Below, in pieces: positions 1-10,985 of a stretch of DNA of 64,000 nucleotides. Source of the DNA: Lucinisca nassula. Lineage: Eukaryota; Mollusca; Bivalvia; Lucinida; Lucinidae. Numbering within the stretch: position 1 is the first letter of the stretch; every line of letters starts with the position of its first letter. Below the pieces are notes generated by a model. The model did no database searches. It was not told where the DNA came from and was given only the letters and a program-made list of their open reading frames with translations. The stretch lies in contig OY757013.1 in the NCBI GenBank assembly GCA_963580285.1, forward strand, positions 132,553,027 through 132,617,026, written 5' to 3'. The translations under genes and the position numbers were made by a program.

Positions 1-149
1 TAGGAAAAAAAATAATATAAAAAATAGGATTGCGTTGAAGTTTTAACTACCAACAAACAGTACCGACTCCTCGGTCGGTGCTAGACATTCGAAATATTCC
101 GAAAGTTTAGCGAAGAACTATGGTTTTCAACTTGGTCGGGCTATGAGAA

Positions 150-352
150 ATAGATTCGACTGCATGGTGCTTCCGCACAGAGCTGAAACCGACCGCACAT
201 GTCAGAGCGAGTCGGACAGTCCATGCATATTTATAAACCATACTCTGAGTATTGGTTTCATAGGGTAAAGTCACACAAAATTGGAAGCAACGTCTCCAAA
301 TTAACCTAAATAGTGTTGACGGGGACGTTAAAGGTCAATTCAAACAAACAAC
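150..352 (+). repeat. SINE-like repeat family S, partial copy
   Basis: The block ends in a tail reading gacgttaaaggtcaattcaa followed by caaacaaa. The same block recurs at 4.2, 13.8, 16.9, 19.9, 32.5, 50.9 and 60.6 kb, in both orientations and with variable 5' truncation. That pattern is typical of a retroposed short element whose 3' end is fixed. No coding capacity is seen. A SINE is the best reading, but no clear Pol III A and B boxes were found in the head. Confidence 0.6.
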
Positions 353-944
353 TTAGATGAATCGGCTACTGATACCGGCTAGGCCTATGCCTAGATTTTA
401 CCCGACCTTAAGAAATGAGTCGGAGTAAGCTCCCTTGCGTATTTAAATTGATGACGTCATCGATAACTACGTAACACATAAATAATGACAACACACACAC
501 ACAGTGTGCAGGTATGACAGAGATTTGCCAGCTTTCATCATATAACTTAGGCCTGTCTATTCCCTCTATGCCTTCTTCACAGCGCCGATGGACTGAAACA
601 GCTTTGATGCAAACGGGTTTGCTACATTTTTCTTTTTCACCATTCAAAATGTTTCGTTTTCTGCTCCTCGCAATCGGTCAAAGTAAATCTAAACCAACAA
701 AACATGTGATTCCTCATGTCTAAAACGTGTTTTAATTACAATAAATTCCCGCAATCTCAACCTACGTACGTAAAAAAGTTATCTTCAGCATTAGAGAGTA
801 GCTACCAATTCTTAGCTACGAAATTCGTAAGTCATTTAACTTACGAAGACGTTAGTAATACGCACCCGTGATTTTCTTAAGAATTTCGTAAGTCGAGTTC
901 TTAAGTCTACGAATTTCGTAAAGTTGCGAAGTTTAGTGAAACGG
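353..944. other. Non-coding stretch, no gene seen
   Basis: Only short antisense ORFs occur here and none resembles a known family. Around 815-940 there are repeated arms related to cttacgaaattcgtaagtc, which suggests the remains of an inverted-repeat MITE. Confidence 0.4.
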
Positions 945-1002
945 GCCCCTGATCACCAGTCAGACGCGCATCCGACTGTGCTACCGAGGCCGGCTTCATG
1001 CT
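945..1002 (-). repeat. tRNA-like SINE head, truncated
   Basis: Read on the minus strand, the block contains gctacc and cggatgcgcgtctgactggt, matching a longer tRNA-like block at 51213-51289. The 3' half of the tRNA shape is missing, so this is a SINE remnant and not a functional tRNA gene. Confidence 0.45.
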
Positions 1003-1224
1003 ACAGATAAAAATAGGTTAATATTTGCTTGCAGACTGCAAAGATATTTAAGTTCCAAAGCGTGGAAGACAGACGACGGACAACAAAGGACGTCAACAGT
1101 CGATGACAGATGTTAGAAGACTCTCATCCTATAAGCTCCTCAAAATATGTTCTATAAAAGGGTTATCCTTTGGAAGCAAGGAATACACCACAGAAGTGAA
1201 AAATATGGAGTGTTCATGTTTTCT

Positions 1225-1270
1225 GGGCCAGACTAGCTAGTTTCGGCCAATTAGGCCTCATCAGTGACCC
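1225..1270 (-). ncRNA. Hammerhead ribozyme, minimal type, unit 1
   Basis: On the minus strand the order is stem I (gggtca pairing with tggccc), ctgatgag, stem II (ggcc loop ggcc), cgaaac, a very short stem III (tagcta) and the cleavage triplet gtc. All conserved core bases are present. PLEs are known to carry such ribozymes with a tiny stem III. Confidence 0.85.
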
Positions 1271-1485
1271 TCAGATATTTTCGAAATTCCACAAAGGAAT
1301 CAATGATCCCAAAGGACAAGAAAATATAATCTACACTATGATGTAGGGCAGGGAGACGTTTTACCGCCGCCACACATTCCCACACACCAGCTGTAGTGAA
1401 GTTAAATATGTTCTATAAAAGGGTTATCCTTTGGAAGCAAGGAATACACCACAGAAGTGAAAAATATGGAGTGTTCATGTTTACT

Positions 1486-1531
1486 GGGCCAGACTAGCTA
1501 GTTTCGGCCAATTAGGCCTCATCAGTGACCC
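1486..1531 (-). ncRNA. Hammerhead ribozyme, minimal type, unit 2
   Basis: Same core and stems as the copy 261 bp away, with cleavage triplet gtc. Stems I and II are fully paired apart from one G-U-type position in stem I. Confidence 0.85.
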
Positions 1532-1746
1532 TCAGATATTTTCGAAATTCCACAATGGAATCAATGATCCCAAAGGACAAGAAAATATAATCTACACTAT
1601 GATGTAGGGCAGGGAGACGTTTTACCGCCGCCACACATTCCCACACACCAGCTGTAGTGAAGTTAAATATGTTCTATAAAAGGGTTATCCTTTGGAAGCA
1701 AGGAATACACCACAGATGTGAAAAATATGGAGTGTTCATGTTTTCT

Positions 1747-1792
1747 GGGCCAGACTAGCTAGTTTCGGCCAATTAGGCCTCATCAGTGACCC
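1747..1792 (-). ncRNA. Hammerhead ribozyme, minimal type, unit 3
   Basis: Third copy in the array. The core ctgatgag...cgaaac...gtc is intact and stem III is the palindrome tagcta. Confidence 0.85.
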
Positions 1793-1915
1793 TCATATAT
1801 TTTCGAAATTCCACAATGGAATCAATGATCCCAAAGGACAAGAAAATATAATCTACACTATGATGTAGGGCAGGGAGACGTTTTACCGCCGCCACACATT
1901 CCCACACACCTTTGG

Positions 1916-4140
1916 CAGAGCGGTAGAGTTTATATGGCTAATATATGTCCTCTAGAGTGTTCACAAGGTTTTTCCATGATGAATCGTAGGCTAGGGATCT
2001 ACGGTTTGACCATACATGATCCTGTTTTGTATTTGACCCAGATTTTTTCAAGGACGCCATTCTGAACAAGTCCGTAGCGGTTTAGGCTAAATGCATTACT
2101 TCTAGAACATCCCCACGGTTTTTATATTATTGACCTAGTAACAAATTTTATAACCGCACATAACCCAGTTTCGAGTTTGACCGACAATTCGGCAGTCTGA
2201 AAAAACTGAAGTGGACAATAAGGGGAACATAACTCTGCCATCTTTAGTCCGATCAGATACATTTTGTAACTCGTCTGAGATTCTACCAATGTCCTTATTA
2301 TCTGTAACTGTCACGAAGATCAGAAACAAAATGAAGAAGCTTCGTTGATCACCAGGTCGCTATTGACAAGTTGACAATTAAATCTGCAATTGATCATTGG
2401 TCTGATTTGATCCATTTACGAACTCGTCCGACACTTTATACATATTATTTTAATCTGCAAGTTTCATAAAGATGCCACAAACACTGAAGAAGCAACGCTG
2501 TTTACAAGGTCGATAATGGCCATTTTGTCAATCAATCAAGAGGATATAGAGGATATTTACTTTTCAGATGAATACCAAAAATATTTCATCGAGTGTGTTG
2601 CAAATATGAGCATTTTCACGAGTGCGAAGCACGAGTGAAAATTCTGATGTGTTTTCAACACACGAGATGAAATATGTTTGATATTTATCGAAACAAAGTA
2701 AATTTTCTTTTTATAATATTTTAGAACACTTACTGTAATTGATCAATCGGATCTTACGTCACACTTTTGACTTGGCTATGGCGTCACAGCTGCCAGTTTA
2801 AATACAGAAACAGATCGCCATTTTGAAGACAGCATTTTTACAGTACGACCAGTGCGTTTCAAGGTACTTTACAGAATAATTTTATTGATAACATATTAAT
2901 TTTTGCGAGAAAAGTAGTTCGGGATGCTACTGTGGAATAACACGGTCTTGTTATTTTTCACAGTGTGAAAATATCATTATATTTTCAAAGTCTGAGTATA
3001 TTTTCACAGTGTGAAAATATCACTTATATTTGTTTCAGATATGCATTGGTTTCACCGCTATGTATAAAAGAAAAATATACCATCATTGTTCCTACCTAAC
3101 CCATTTTCAAACTCGTCCGAGAATTAATGCATGCCAATATTATCTGCATGTTTCATGACGATCCAACAACAAACAATAAAAAAGCTTCTCTGTTCGAAGG
3201 TGGAAAATGGCCATTTGGAAAACCAGGGGACGTAACTCTTCTATTGTTGGTCCGATCAGACCTATATTTGAACGCACCCAATGATTTTATGTATGCTTTG
3301 TTATCTACAAATGGTGATCATTCTCTTCAGTTTACATAGCAGACTAAGTCAAATATGTCTGTAGAATACAAGAATAGTCCATTTAGCCATTACAGCAAAT
3401 GCGATAATTTCTGTCGTAAGCATACTCTCGTGTGCTAAAATGGCGTCTTTTAGTTTGTACAGACTTATTATCATGGCATTATATCTATTATATGCATTTG
3501 GTCCAGCCTTATGTTTGAAATAATACATCGGTATTGAAACTGACTTGAAAGCACATTTTTAATGAAGAATAAAAGATTGTCTCTTTGAATGACGTGTTCT
3601 GGATCTTTCTCAGATTTTACAACCAATTCACTTTTTTTCTAAGAAAACCAGAATACCACTGGTAGTTAACAAAAAGACGACTTTAATCAATATCGCAAGG
3701 AATGTTAACCTTATGTTGCTGTAACAACGCCAATCAACGTCTTTGAAATGGAATATTAAATGAGAAGTAGGCTATCTGTATGCTATGATAAATATGATGT
3801 ACTGCTTTGAAACCATTTACTAGAAAGGGGTCATTTGGGTTGCGATATAAAATGAGTTATGATCAAATGCTATAACCACAGCACCAGAAGCTATGGCGTT
3901 TGGGGCAAAACTATTGTCAGACAAAGGCGTTTATGGCACCAGAAGCTCCTAACGGTAGGAACTCAGATTGTCACTTCTTAAAACATCTTAAGTTTGTTGC
4001 AAGAACTAAACTTAAACACTTTCCATGTTCAAGGGATGCAGTGCACATTTACTTGTGTAAGGAAAAGACTCAGATGCGTATTAAATGTTATGATACATAT
4101 GCAGTAGTTGTGGTCAAAATACCCAGATCATAATACAATT
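1916..4140. repeat. Degenerate interspersed repeats, non-coding
   Basis: Three diverged copies of a roughly 130-bp block (near 2230-2360, 2400-2530 and 3090-3220) share 'aactcgtccgag', 'atgaagaagc' and 'aatggccattt'. They are interrupted at 2555-3020 by hairpin-rich DNA. The ORFs here are short and unrelated to known proteins. I see no gene. Confidence 0.4.
2590..2680. repeat. Inverted-repeat hairpin
   Basis: Arms gtgtgttgcaaatatgagca / tgatgtgttttcaacacac flank a second nested pair, cattttcacgagtgc / gcacgagtgaaaatt. A diverged copy lies near 18740-18830, so this is a mobile hairpin element and not a local accident. Confidence 0.5.
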
Positions 4141-4185
4141 TCTTAAAATACAAAGCTAAAAGGTTGCCTTTGGAAACAAAGATAT

Positions 4186-4310
4186 GTTTGTTTGTTTGTT
4201 TGTTTGTTTGATTTGACGTTTATCGTCCACGTCAACACTGTATAGGTCATTTCGGAGACTTTGCTTACAATTTTGTGGGACTTTTAGCCGACATTGAGAG
4301 GAAATGAAGA
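4186..4310 (-). repeat. SINE-like repeat family S, 3' part
   Basis: Begins on the plus strand with a (tttg)n run that is the reverse complement of the family tail, followed by the conserved caacactgtataggtcatttc and tttgtgggac segments. Confidence 0.55.
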
Positions 4311-4319
4311 ACACGTAAA

Positions 4320-4705
4320 AGAACGAATATCGGAGACTCGGTTTTATTGAGTCTCTTTATACACAGTAATATAGCTTTCAAGGCTGCATACCCCTCCTAG
4401 CACCGGCGTAAGCTTAATTCGATTTTCAAAGTAACTAGAATGGGCTCAATGATCCCAAAGGGCTCAATTATCCCAAAATAAAATAAAATAAAATCTGCAC
4501 TATGATGAAGCACGGGGAGACTTTTTACACCCGCCACACGGCTCTGAACACCAGCTGCAGTGAGGTAAAATAAAAGGCTAAAAGGTTGCATTTGGAAACA
4601 AAGTACACATACAAGAACGTAAATCGGAGACTCGGTTTTATTGAGTCTCTCCATACACAGTAATATAGTTGGCATGGCTGCATGCGCCTCTTAGCTACGG
4701 CTTTT
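4320..4705 (-). repeat. Diverged PLE terminal-repeat fragment with flanking direct repeats
   Basis: Two 85-bp direct repeats (about 4321-4410 and 4616-4700, with 'ggttttattgagtctct') flank a segment. That segment resembles the PLE pLTR: 'ctatgatgaagcacggggag', 'ccgccacacggc' and 'cagctgcagtgaggt'. No ribozyme core is left in this copy. Confidence 0.45.
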
Positions 4706-4725
4706 ACCGATATTTGATTTTTAAG

Positions 4726-5318
4726 GTAGAAGTAAAACAAAGAACAGGAATCGATGCAATTAACTTACTCCACCCATCAAAGACACCAAAGGGAAAGAAA
4801 CGCAAACATTAAGCGACCAGACCATAATGGAAACCTAAACAAAGGAAGGCCATAAGGACAGTTACTTTCCCACAAAATTGGCCATATGGCCATCCAAAAT
4901 AAAAAGACACAAGTGATACACACAGTAAGTAACAAACAAAACCATAAATAAACCGCCACAGAAGAACCGCCTTGGAACAGTCAGTGGAATTATTTCCACT
5001 GGGGGAGGGGGGGGGGGGGGGCTTAAATCGATTTTACGTGGCCACAATCCTCGCCCTTACTTCCGTCGCGATTTAGACAAATAATTTGTTCAGTCCGCAT
5101 GAAGGCCTCCTAACTCATCAGTGCAACATCTCCGTGAACATAAAAATCAAAGAACCACAGAGATGAGACAACGGTGAGGACTCGACAGCAAGAAACCACT
5201 GAAATGCTGGAGCAAAAGAAAGCCAACAGTTAGACTCCGATGGGCCCGACCAGAGACCGAGCATCAGGCACCAACCATCATTACCTTGAAATAGATCTCT
5301 CTAATTCTTAATAAGCCT
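4726..5318 (-). repeat. PLE 3' tail, copy 1 (contiguous with RT)
   Basis: The segment lies directly downstream of the RT remnant at 5319-5879 on the same strand. It runs to the shared endpoint gttttacttctac. This copy explains a ~500-bp repeat seen about fifteen times in the window: it is the non-coding 3' end of a Penelope-like element. It contains a G/C homopolymer at 5007-5021. Confidence 0.8.
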
Positions 5319-5879
5319 TTACGTTGGAGCCGTCATAGAATCTGAGGCTTGACCCACCGGCGTGCAATTAAAGAGGGAAGCAAAGTTGCCAACCGTGATT
5401 GGGTTAACTACCATGCATGCAGTCTGTCCTATAACATCCATGTTGTACCCAATCTTTTTATATCGAAGAATGATTTTACGAAATTGGGTGCTGAGGTCAT
5501 TGCGGTTATATATTTTTCTGAATTTATATACTAAGTCACCATAAAATTCGGGTTCCGATAGACGTTGTTGCAGAAGAGATTTAAGTCCAATATTGAATTT
5601 TGAAATTAAATCAGAATGGCGTCTATAAAATTTTGAAAAGGCTTTGCGTAGTTTATGGTACCGATAACCCTGATTAAGGAGTTTAACCGTTAATAATTTA
5701 TTACGAGTGTTGAAGTTAGTTACATGACTACACACTCTAGCAAATCGAATTAATTGCGAAATATAAACGCCATAGGATGGCGCACGAGGAATATCACCAT
5801 CCAAAAAAGGAAAATTTACAATCTCAAAATCAAAGTCATCGCGTTTATCATAAATTTTGCACGAAACAAATCCATCCAC
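5319..5879 (-). pseudogene. Penelope-like reverse transcriptase, C-terminal fragment
   Basis: An open frame of 186 residues covers only the C-terminal part of a PLE-type reverse transcriptase, downstream of the catalytic YLDD region. Recognisable segments are IYDKRDDFDFEIVNFPFLDG near the start, YGVYISQLIRFARVCSHV, SEPEFYGDLVYKFRKI and ACMVVNPITVGNFASLFNCT near the end. The same order is seen in the longer copy at 33.8-35.5 kb. The fragment has no native start and is abruptly joined at 5880 to a terminal-repeat piece in the opposite orientation, a known hallmark of PLE copies. It has no internal stop, so it is younger than the other RT remnants here. No function is expected. Confidence 0.85.
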
Positions 5880-6090
5880 TACATCATAGTGTAGATTATA
5901 TTTTCTTGTCCTTTGGGATCATTGATTCCACTGTGGAATTTGAAAATATCTGAGGGTCACTGATGAGGCCTGAATGGCCGAAACTAGCTAGTCTGGCCCA
6001 GAAAAAAATGTACACTCCATATTTTTTCAGTTCTGTGGTGTATTCCTTGCTTCCAAAGGATAACCCTTTTATAGAACATATTAGACATCT
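5880..6090 (+). repeat. PLE terminal repeat (pLTR), inverted relative to the adjoining RT
   Basis: Matches the 261-bp unit of the 1.1-1.9 kb array, here on the plus strand, while the RT fragment next to it reads minus. It carries an intact hammerhead ribozyme. Confidence 0.75.
5954..5999 (+). ncRNA. Hammerhead ribozyme in PLE pLTR
   Basis: gggtca-ctgatgag-gcc...ggc-cgaaac-tagcta-gtc-tggccc. The core is complete, stem I has six pairs, and stem III is the tagcta palindrome. Confidence 0.85.
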
Positions 6091-6747
6091 TCTTGCATAA
6101 AAAAAATACGACATTTGATTTAGGACCATGTCAAAAATGTTATTAACCGTCATTTTTAATGCCAATAAAGAAATAAGGTATAACAAACTATATATCAGAT
6201 TGTAGGTCTTGATATGATGTATCAGAAAATAATAATATCCAAGATTTTTCCAAAAATGGACTTAGGGCCCTTCTTGCACTAACCCCTTCATTTATCCAAA
6301 ACAGTTCTCAATCTAAAACTGAACTGTATGAACGTTTCCGATTTCTCGGGCCTTCTATAACGAAACTTCTTCCTAAATCCGCGCTTTGTCATATCACAAA
6401 TCTTTATTCTGACACAGCGCGCCTATATAGCCAATAGAAAGTAACTGTGTTTTAGTCTACAACAAATCATGACAAGGAAGAGCGTGACGAGTGACGTCAT
6501 TAAAAAAACTGCCAATTTATGACGTCACTAGTCGATTTCCTTGACGTTAGACGGTGTAACGTCATATTCTCGCATCGAAAACGTTAAAAAAGGATATAAA
6601 TGCAGGTGTTTCAGTCGATAATTTTAGCGGGATTTCTTCTAACAATGGCGAAAAGTTGTGAGATCTGGAAGGAAACAACAGCATTATTGCCGATTTTCAG
6701 CCTGTCAGAATCGAAATAGATCAGCTGTAGTTTGTGATTTGTCTACT
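6091..6747. other. Non-coding stretch, no gene seen
   Basis: There are short AT-rich ORFs only. A 'ggatataaatgcagg' TATA-like motif lies near 6592, but nothing downstream supports a transcription unit on the plus strand. Confidence 0.35.
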
Positions 6748-7420
6748 TTACAACTGACTCACAAACTGTGATTTATTGAACAACAAGTCACAGTTAGAGC
6801 TGATCTTTTTCTTAAAAATCGCATCCTTTAACTTTTCATAATCTGGTGCATCCTCATTTGACAACATGTCAAACCTATCAAGTGCGCGCCTCTTAAGTAA
6901 CACACTTAAATACGCGGCCCTTACGCTCTTATCCCATTTGGTAGCCGTCGCGTATTTCTCAAACCTATACAAGTAAATACATGTACCCATCTTATATTTA
7001 CCCTCTTCAAAATACGGTAACTTAGGATCCTGTGCATGCGCAACTTTTTCGGCCTTTTGCTTTTAAAATTCTACTTGGAGCTTCGCTCTCTGCACTACCA
7101 ACAGGTTCCTTAACTCTTGATGCTGCATTTCAAACCCACGCCTTATTTTTTCTAAGTGCGCTTAACAAACTCTTTTGCCTCCATTTCGCTTTCAGTGCGT
7201 GTCATTTCAATCTCCTTATCAACATTCCACTTAGCTAGTTGGTGTGTCTTTTCCTTTTCCCTTTCTTCTAACTTAGCTTGTTCGTGTGCCCATTCCGTTT
7301 CCCTTTCTTCTTACTTAGCTAGTTCATGTTCCCTTTCCGTTTCCTTTCCTTTACCCCTTAACCTTTCTAAATCCGTTTGCTCTAGCTTTTCTGCCATTTC
7401 AATATATTTCAGCTGCTTAA
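6748..7420 (-). pseudogene. Ty3/gypsy-type gag remnant
   Basis: The 80-residue frame 6748-6990 contains YRFEKYATATKWDKSVRAAY and LSVLLKRRALDRFDML, the arrangement found in gag capsid domains of Ty3/gypsy elements. Upstream (about 7130-7420, in other frames) the minus strand encodes a highly charged Glu/Lys/Arg coiled-coil segment with repeated REKE/ELAK motifs. That segment is a usual N-terminal part of such gag proteins. At least one frameshift and two stops separate the parts. No protease, RT or integrase follows, and no LTRs were found. The assignment rests on motif resemblance only. Confidence 0.6.
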
Positions 7421-7425
7421 TAAAA

Positions 7426-7590
7426 AGGAGAAGTAAAACAAAGATCAGAAAATGATACAATTAACTTACTCCACCTATAAAAGACACCAAAGGGAAAGAA
7501 ATACAAACATTAAGCGACCAGACCATAATGGAAACCTAAACAAAGGAAGGCCATGAGGACAGTTACTTTCCCACAAAATGGCCATAAACC
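7426..7590 (-). repeat. PLE 3' tail, copy 2 (truncated)
   Basis: Shares gagaagtaaaacaaagatca and the ttactttcccacaaaatggcc segment with the other tails. It keeps only the last ~160 bp of the element. Confidence 0.8.
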
Positions 7591-8112
7591 TTATACATGT
7601 AAATCCTTCCCCGCATGACCTAAATACTTTATTGGTACCTTAAATCTCGCATTACTATAAATATGTAAACCGATCCGTTACGATCGAATAGGCTTAACTA
7701 AAACGTTTAGTTATCTATTATACGCGTTAATCTAGTTAAATCGTTAGCAAATTAATGCACGCGCGATTTGAAATGTCAGGTGCTCACAGCAAAGTATGAC
7801 GTTACGTTCTGGTAGTCAAATATGACGTCCTAAGTTGACGACGTTTGCAGTAAGAAGCTCCCATCTGCAGTTTAATAAATCTACAAAACTCGGATTACAA
7901 TATGTTACCATCTATGTTAATAGTACGCCGTGCTAAACATCAAGCAACAGCGTATGTGTTAAAGCTGCCGTAAGGGAAATGTTAATTGCACTGTCACTAT
8001 GCCAGTACCACTTGTGAGTAAAATCAGCTGAAATCGCGAGTTTAACTTGACAGAATGCCAAGTAACACAATTGAAAGAGGTCTACTTAAAATGTTTGTTA
8101 CAGAGAAAAAGT
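7591..8112. other. Non-coding stretch, nothing recognised
   Basis: No ORF over 60 codons with plausible homology and no repeat shared with other parts of the window were seen. Confidence 0.35.
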
Positions 8113-8667
8113 GATGTCATTCTGATTTAGTTTCAAAATTCAATATTGGACTGAAATCTCTTCTGCAACAAGGTCTATCGGAACCCGAATTTTATGGTGA
8201 CTTAGAAAAAAATTTATGGTGACTCAGAAAAATATGTAACCGCAATAACTTTAGCACCCAATTTCATTCTTCGATATAAAAAGATTGGGTACAACATAAA
8301 TGTTATACGACAGACTCATGCATGGTAGTTAACCCAATCACGGTTGACAACTTTGCTTCCCTCTATGATTGCACGCCGGTGGGTCAGGCCTCAGATTCTA
8401 TGACGGTGTAAATGCTTACTGAGAATTAGAGAGAATCTAATTATATGTAATGTTGGTTGGTGCCTGATGCTCTGTCTCTAGTTAGGTCCATCGGAGTCTA
8501 ACTATTGATCTTCTTTTGCTCCAGCATTTCAGCGGTTTCTTGCTGTCGAGTCCTCACTGTTGTTTCATCTCTGTAGTTGATTGATTTTTGTGTTCACGGA
8601 GATGTTGCATTGATGAGTTAGTAGGCTTTCATGCGTACTGAACAAAGTATTTGTCTAAATCGTTGAC
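8113..8667 (+). pseudogene. PLE RT C-terminus plus 3' tail, decayed copy
   Basis: The plus strand reads the same C-terminal RT segments as 5319-5879 (the region from the 'SKFNIGLKSLLQQ' equivalent to the 'VGQASDSMT' equivalent). It is broken by a short duplication around 8195-8235 and several stops. From about 8413 it runs into the first half of the 3' tail. It is cut at 8667, where a LINE fragment begins. No coding potential remains. Confidence 0.75.
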
Positions 8668-8671
8668 AGTG

Positions 8672-9336
8672 CTCTGTAGCCTTGGCCATCATTTCGATTC
8701 GTATTCTGTTGTATTTCTGGCACTCAAATATGTAATGTTTTGTTGTTTCAGCAGTTCCACATGTACATTTAGGGTCATTAACAATGTTTTTTAAGAAGAG
8801 ATAATGATTGAGGGAGCTGCAAGAAGTTCTCAGCCGAGTATGTTGAATCTGAGCAGATCTTCACCTATATAATAATATTTAGGAGGTTTTGCTTGATTTT
8901 CATTTATACGAGTTTTGAAAATTTCCACTGGATTTACATCTCTGACGTCAGGACTCAGTTCATTCCAGGCTCTGATACTAGATGGTAAAAAGGAGTTGTA
9001 ATAAAGCTGGGTTCTGGACATTGTTTGTCTTATGTTCGTTGAATTTCGAAGCCCATAGACTGGTATTTTCTACTAATCGGGGTACTAAGGTTGAAAGATA
9101 TTTTGGGGTTATATTATTATTCATTTTGTGAAATAAATAAAGTTTATGATTTCTACGTCTACATTGTAAAGTTTCCCAGCCGTATTCTCTATAGAGCATT
9201 TCCAAGGATGCCAACTTGGTAGCACCTGTAACAATTCGTGCTGCTTCATATTTACGGCTGCTTCAACTTGTATTTTCTCTAGGGCATTTACTTCGTACCT
9301 GGTGCAGTTATCCCATACGACGTCCGCGTACTCTAA
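8672..9336 (-). pseudogene. Non-LTR (LINE) ORF2 C-terminal fragment
   Basis: On the minus strand, successive frames give the end of a LINE reverse-transcriptase protein. Order: LLEYADVVWDNCT, then LEMLYREYGWETLQCRRRNH, then TQLYYNSFLPSSIRAWNELS, then a cysteine/histidine cluster (C-x-C-G...H-Y-x5-C) near 8700-8760. Two frameshifts separate these parts, and only about 220 residues of the C-terminus survive. It abuts the PLE tail at 8667. Confidence 0.75.
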
Positions 9337-9337
9337 C

Positions 9338-9990
9338 AGAGTTATGGTTTATATGTTCTGCGTGTCGTCTCGTGGTGTTCAATATATCTGTATAGTTTCA
9401 TGGAAATATCTCAAACGGCATCGAAGTTATGGCGCGGATACGAAACTATTACAGAAATGGCTATGTTCAATGTTCAAAGGGCAACAACTTCAAAATTGAG
9501 AAAATCAGAGTTATGGTTAATATGTTCTGCATGTTGTCTCATAGTGCCCTGCATATCTGTGAAGTTTTGTGAAAATATCTGAAATGGTATCAGAGTTACG
9601 GAGCGGACACGAAACTGATAGCAGCAGCTAAACGTCAAAGTTCAAATGGCAATAACTCCAAAAAGTATGAAGATAGAGTTATGGTTCATGTGTTCTGCAC
9701 ATCGTCTCATGGTGCTCTACATATATGTGAAGTTTCATGGAAATATCTTAAATGGTACCGAAGTTATGTAGCGGACACGAAACTATGACAGGAATGCTAT
9801 GTTCAGAGGGCAACAACACCAAAAGTAGGAAAATCAGAGTAACGGTTCATATGTTCTGCACCTCATCTTATAGTGCTCTACATATCTCAAATAGTATCAG
9901 AGTTACGGAGCGGTTACGTAACAGATAGTAGCAGCTATATTCAAAGTTCAAAAGGTAATAACTAAAAAAGTTGGAACATTAGAGTTTTGA
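9338..9990 (+). repeat. Degenerate ~180-bp tandem repeats
   Basis: Four diverged units share 'gttatggttcatatgttctg', 'agtttcatggaaatatctc' and 'ggcaacaactccaaaa'. Another unit and a half lies at 10330-10600, beyond an inserted PLE terminal repeat. The small ORFs across this area are a by-product of the repeat. No gene. Confidence 0.6.
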
Positions 9991-10326
9991 AAACATGTAG
10001 ACTCCATATGTTCCAGTTCTGTGGTGTATTCCTTGCTTCCAAAGGATAACCCTTTCTAGAACATATTTATCGTCCTAACAGCTGTTGTCTGGGAATTTGT
10101 GGTTGCCGTAAAACGTCTCCCTGTCCTACATCATAGTGTAGTTTATATTTTCTTCTCCTTTGGTATCATTGGTTCCATTGTGGAATTTGAAAATATTTGA
10201 GGGTCACTGATGAGGCCTAAATGGCCGAAACTAGCAAGTCTGGCCCAGAAAACATGTACACTCCATATTTTTCAGTTCTGTGGTGTATTCCTTGCTTGCA
10301 AAGGATAACCCTTTCTAAAACATATT
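9991..10326 (+). repeat. PLE terminal repeat inserted in tandem repeats
   Basis: Carries 'tattccttgcttccaaagga' twice (about 10026 and 10285), a hammerhead core between them, and 'acgtctccctgtcctacatc'. It splits the ~180-bp tandem repeat block. Confidence 0.7.
10201..10246 (+). ncRNA. Hammerhead ribozyme, stem III mutated
   Basis: The core ctgatgag...cgaaac...gtc and stem I are present, but stem III reads tagcaa instead of tagcta, losing a pair in an already minimal stem. It is probably impaired. Confidence 0.7.
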
Positions 10327-10639
10327 TATGGTTATCACAGATGGTACATATCTGTGAAGTTTCATGGAAATATCTCAAACGGTATCGAAGTTATGGAGCA
10401 GACACGAAACTATGACAGAAATGGCTATGATCAATGTTCAAAGGGCAGCAACTCCAAAACTAGGAAACACAGAGTTACGGTTCATATTTCGGTAAAGTTT
10501 CGCGAAAATATCTCAAACGGCATCAGAAATATGGAGCGGACACGAAACTATGAGGCGCTGACGGACGGATGTACGGGCGGATACTCAAAACTTCGGAGGG
10601 TATGACATAATACCCCTCCATTTTTTGGAAGGCGGAGCA

Positions 10640-10985
10640 TAAAAATACATGGGTGTGTGTGTGTGAATTCGGGTTTAACGTCGCTTTCAACAATTTTTCA
10701 GTCATAGCACGACGGTGTCTGATTGCGACAGGGAGCTCAATGCTCACTTTTACAGTGCTGCCTAACTGAAGTATCATGTCCCAGACACATTACATGATAC
10801 CACACCCAGTCACATTATCCTGACTCTGGATCGACCAGTCCTAGCTCTACCCCGTAAATCTTGGTGCCAAGCGAGGAGCAGCTAGTACCATTTTTAACGA
10901 CTTTGGTATGTCGCTGCCCGGGATCGAACCCGTGACCTCCCGTTCCATGGAGCGGACACTCTACCAACTAAGCTATCGGGGCCGG
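10640..10985 (-). repeat. tRNA-derived SINE (V-SINE-like)
   Basis: The minus strand starts with a tRNA-like head that has an A-box region (tagcttagttggtagagtg) and a B box (gggttcgatccc). It continues through a conserved body with 'ggataatgtgactgggtg' and ends 'gcgacgttaaacccg' plus a (ca)n tail. Head, body and tail are in canonical SINE order. The body resembles molluscan V-SINEs by memory only. A B box beside a mismatched acceptor stem argues against a working tRNA gene. Confidence 0.75.

Larger units (their letters stand above)
1145..1915 (-). repeat. Tandem array of three 261-bp PLE terminal-repeat units
   Basis: Three nearly identical units repeat with a period of exactly 261 bp (ribozyme cores at 1225, 1486 and 1747). 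Each unit carries one minimal hammerhead ribozyme on the minus strand. Unit parts recur beside reverse-transcriptase fragments at 5.9 kb, which links the array to the terminal repeats (pLTRs) of Penelope-like elements. The units differ by only a few bases, so the array is young or homogenised. Confidence 0.8.

Noticed and set aside
1145..1915. Repeats with 261-bp period as a CRISPR or LTR pair
   Set aside because: Units are contiguous with no spacers, and the sequence equals PLE terminal repeats with ribozymes.
4777..5047. Small ORFs with Cys/Leu-rich proteins (also at 21.7, 29.4, 47.8, 50.6 and 57.9 kb)
   Set aside because: They are readings of the PLE 3' tail. They recur only because the repeat recurs, and different frames are open in different copies.
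6592..6700. TATA-like motif followed by ATG (aacaatggcgaaaagttg) as a host promoter and gene start
   Set aside because: The frame closes after a few dozen codons and there is no splice or homology support.
10908..10985. Real tRNA gene
   Set aside because: A and B boxes are present, but the sequence continues as a SINE body and acceptor pairing fails. The same applies at 51213-51289 and 63600-63680.
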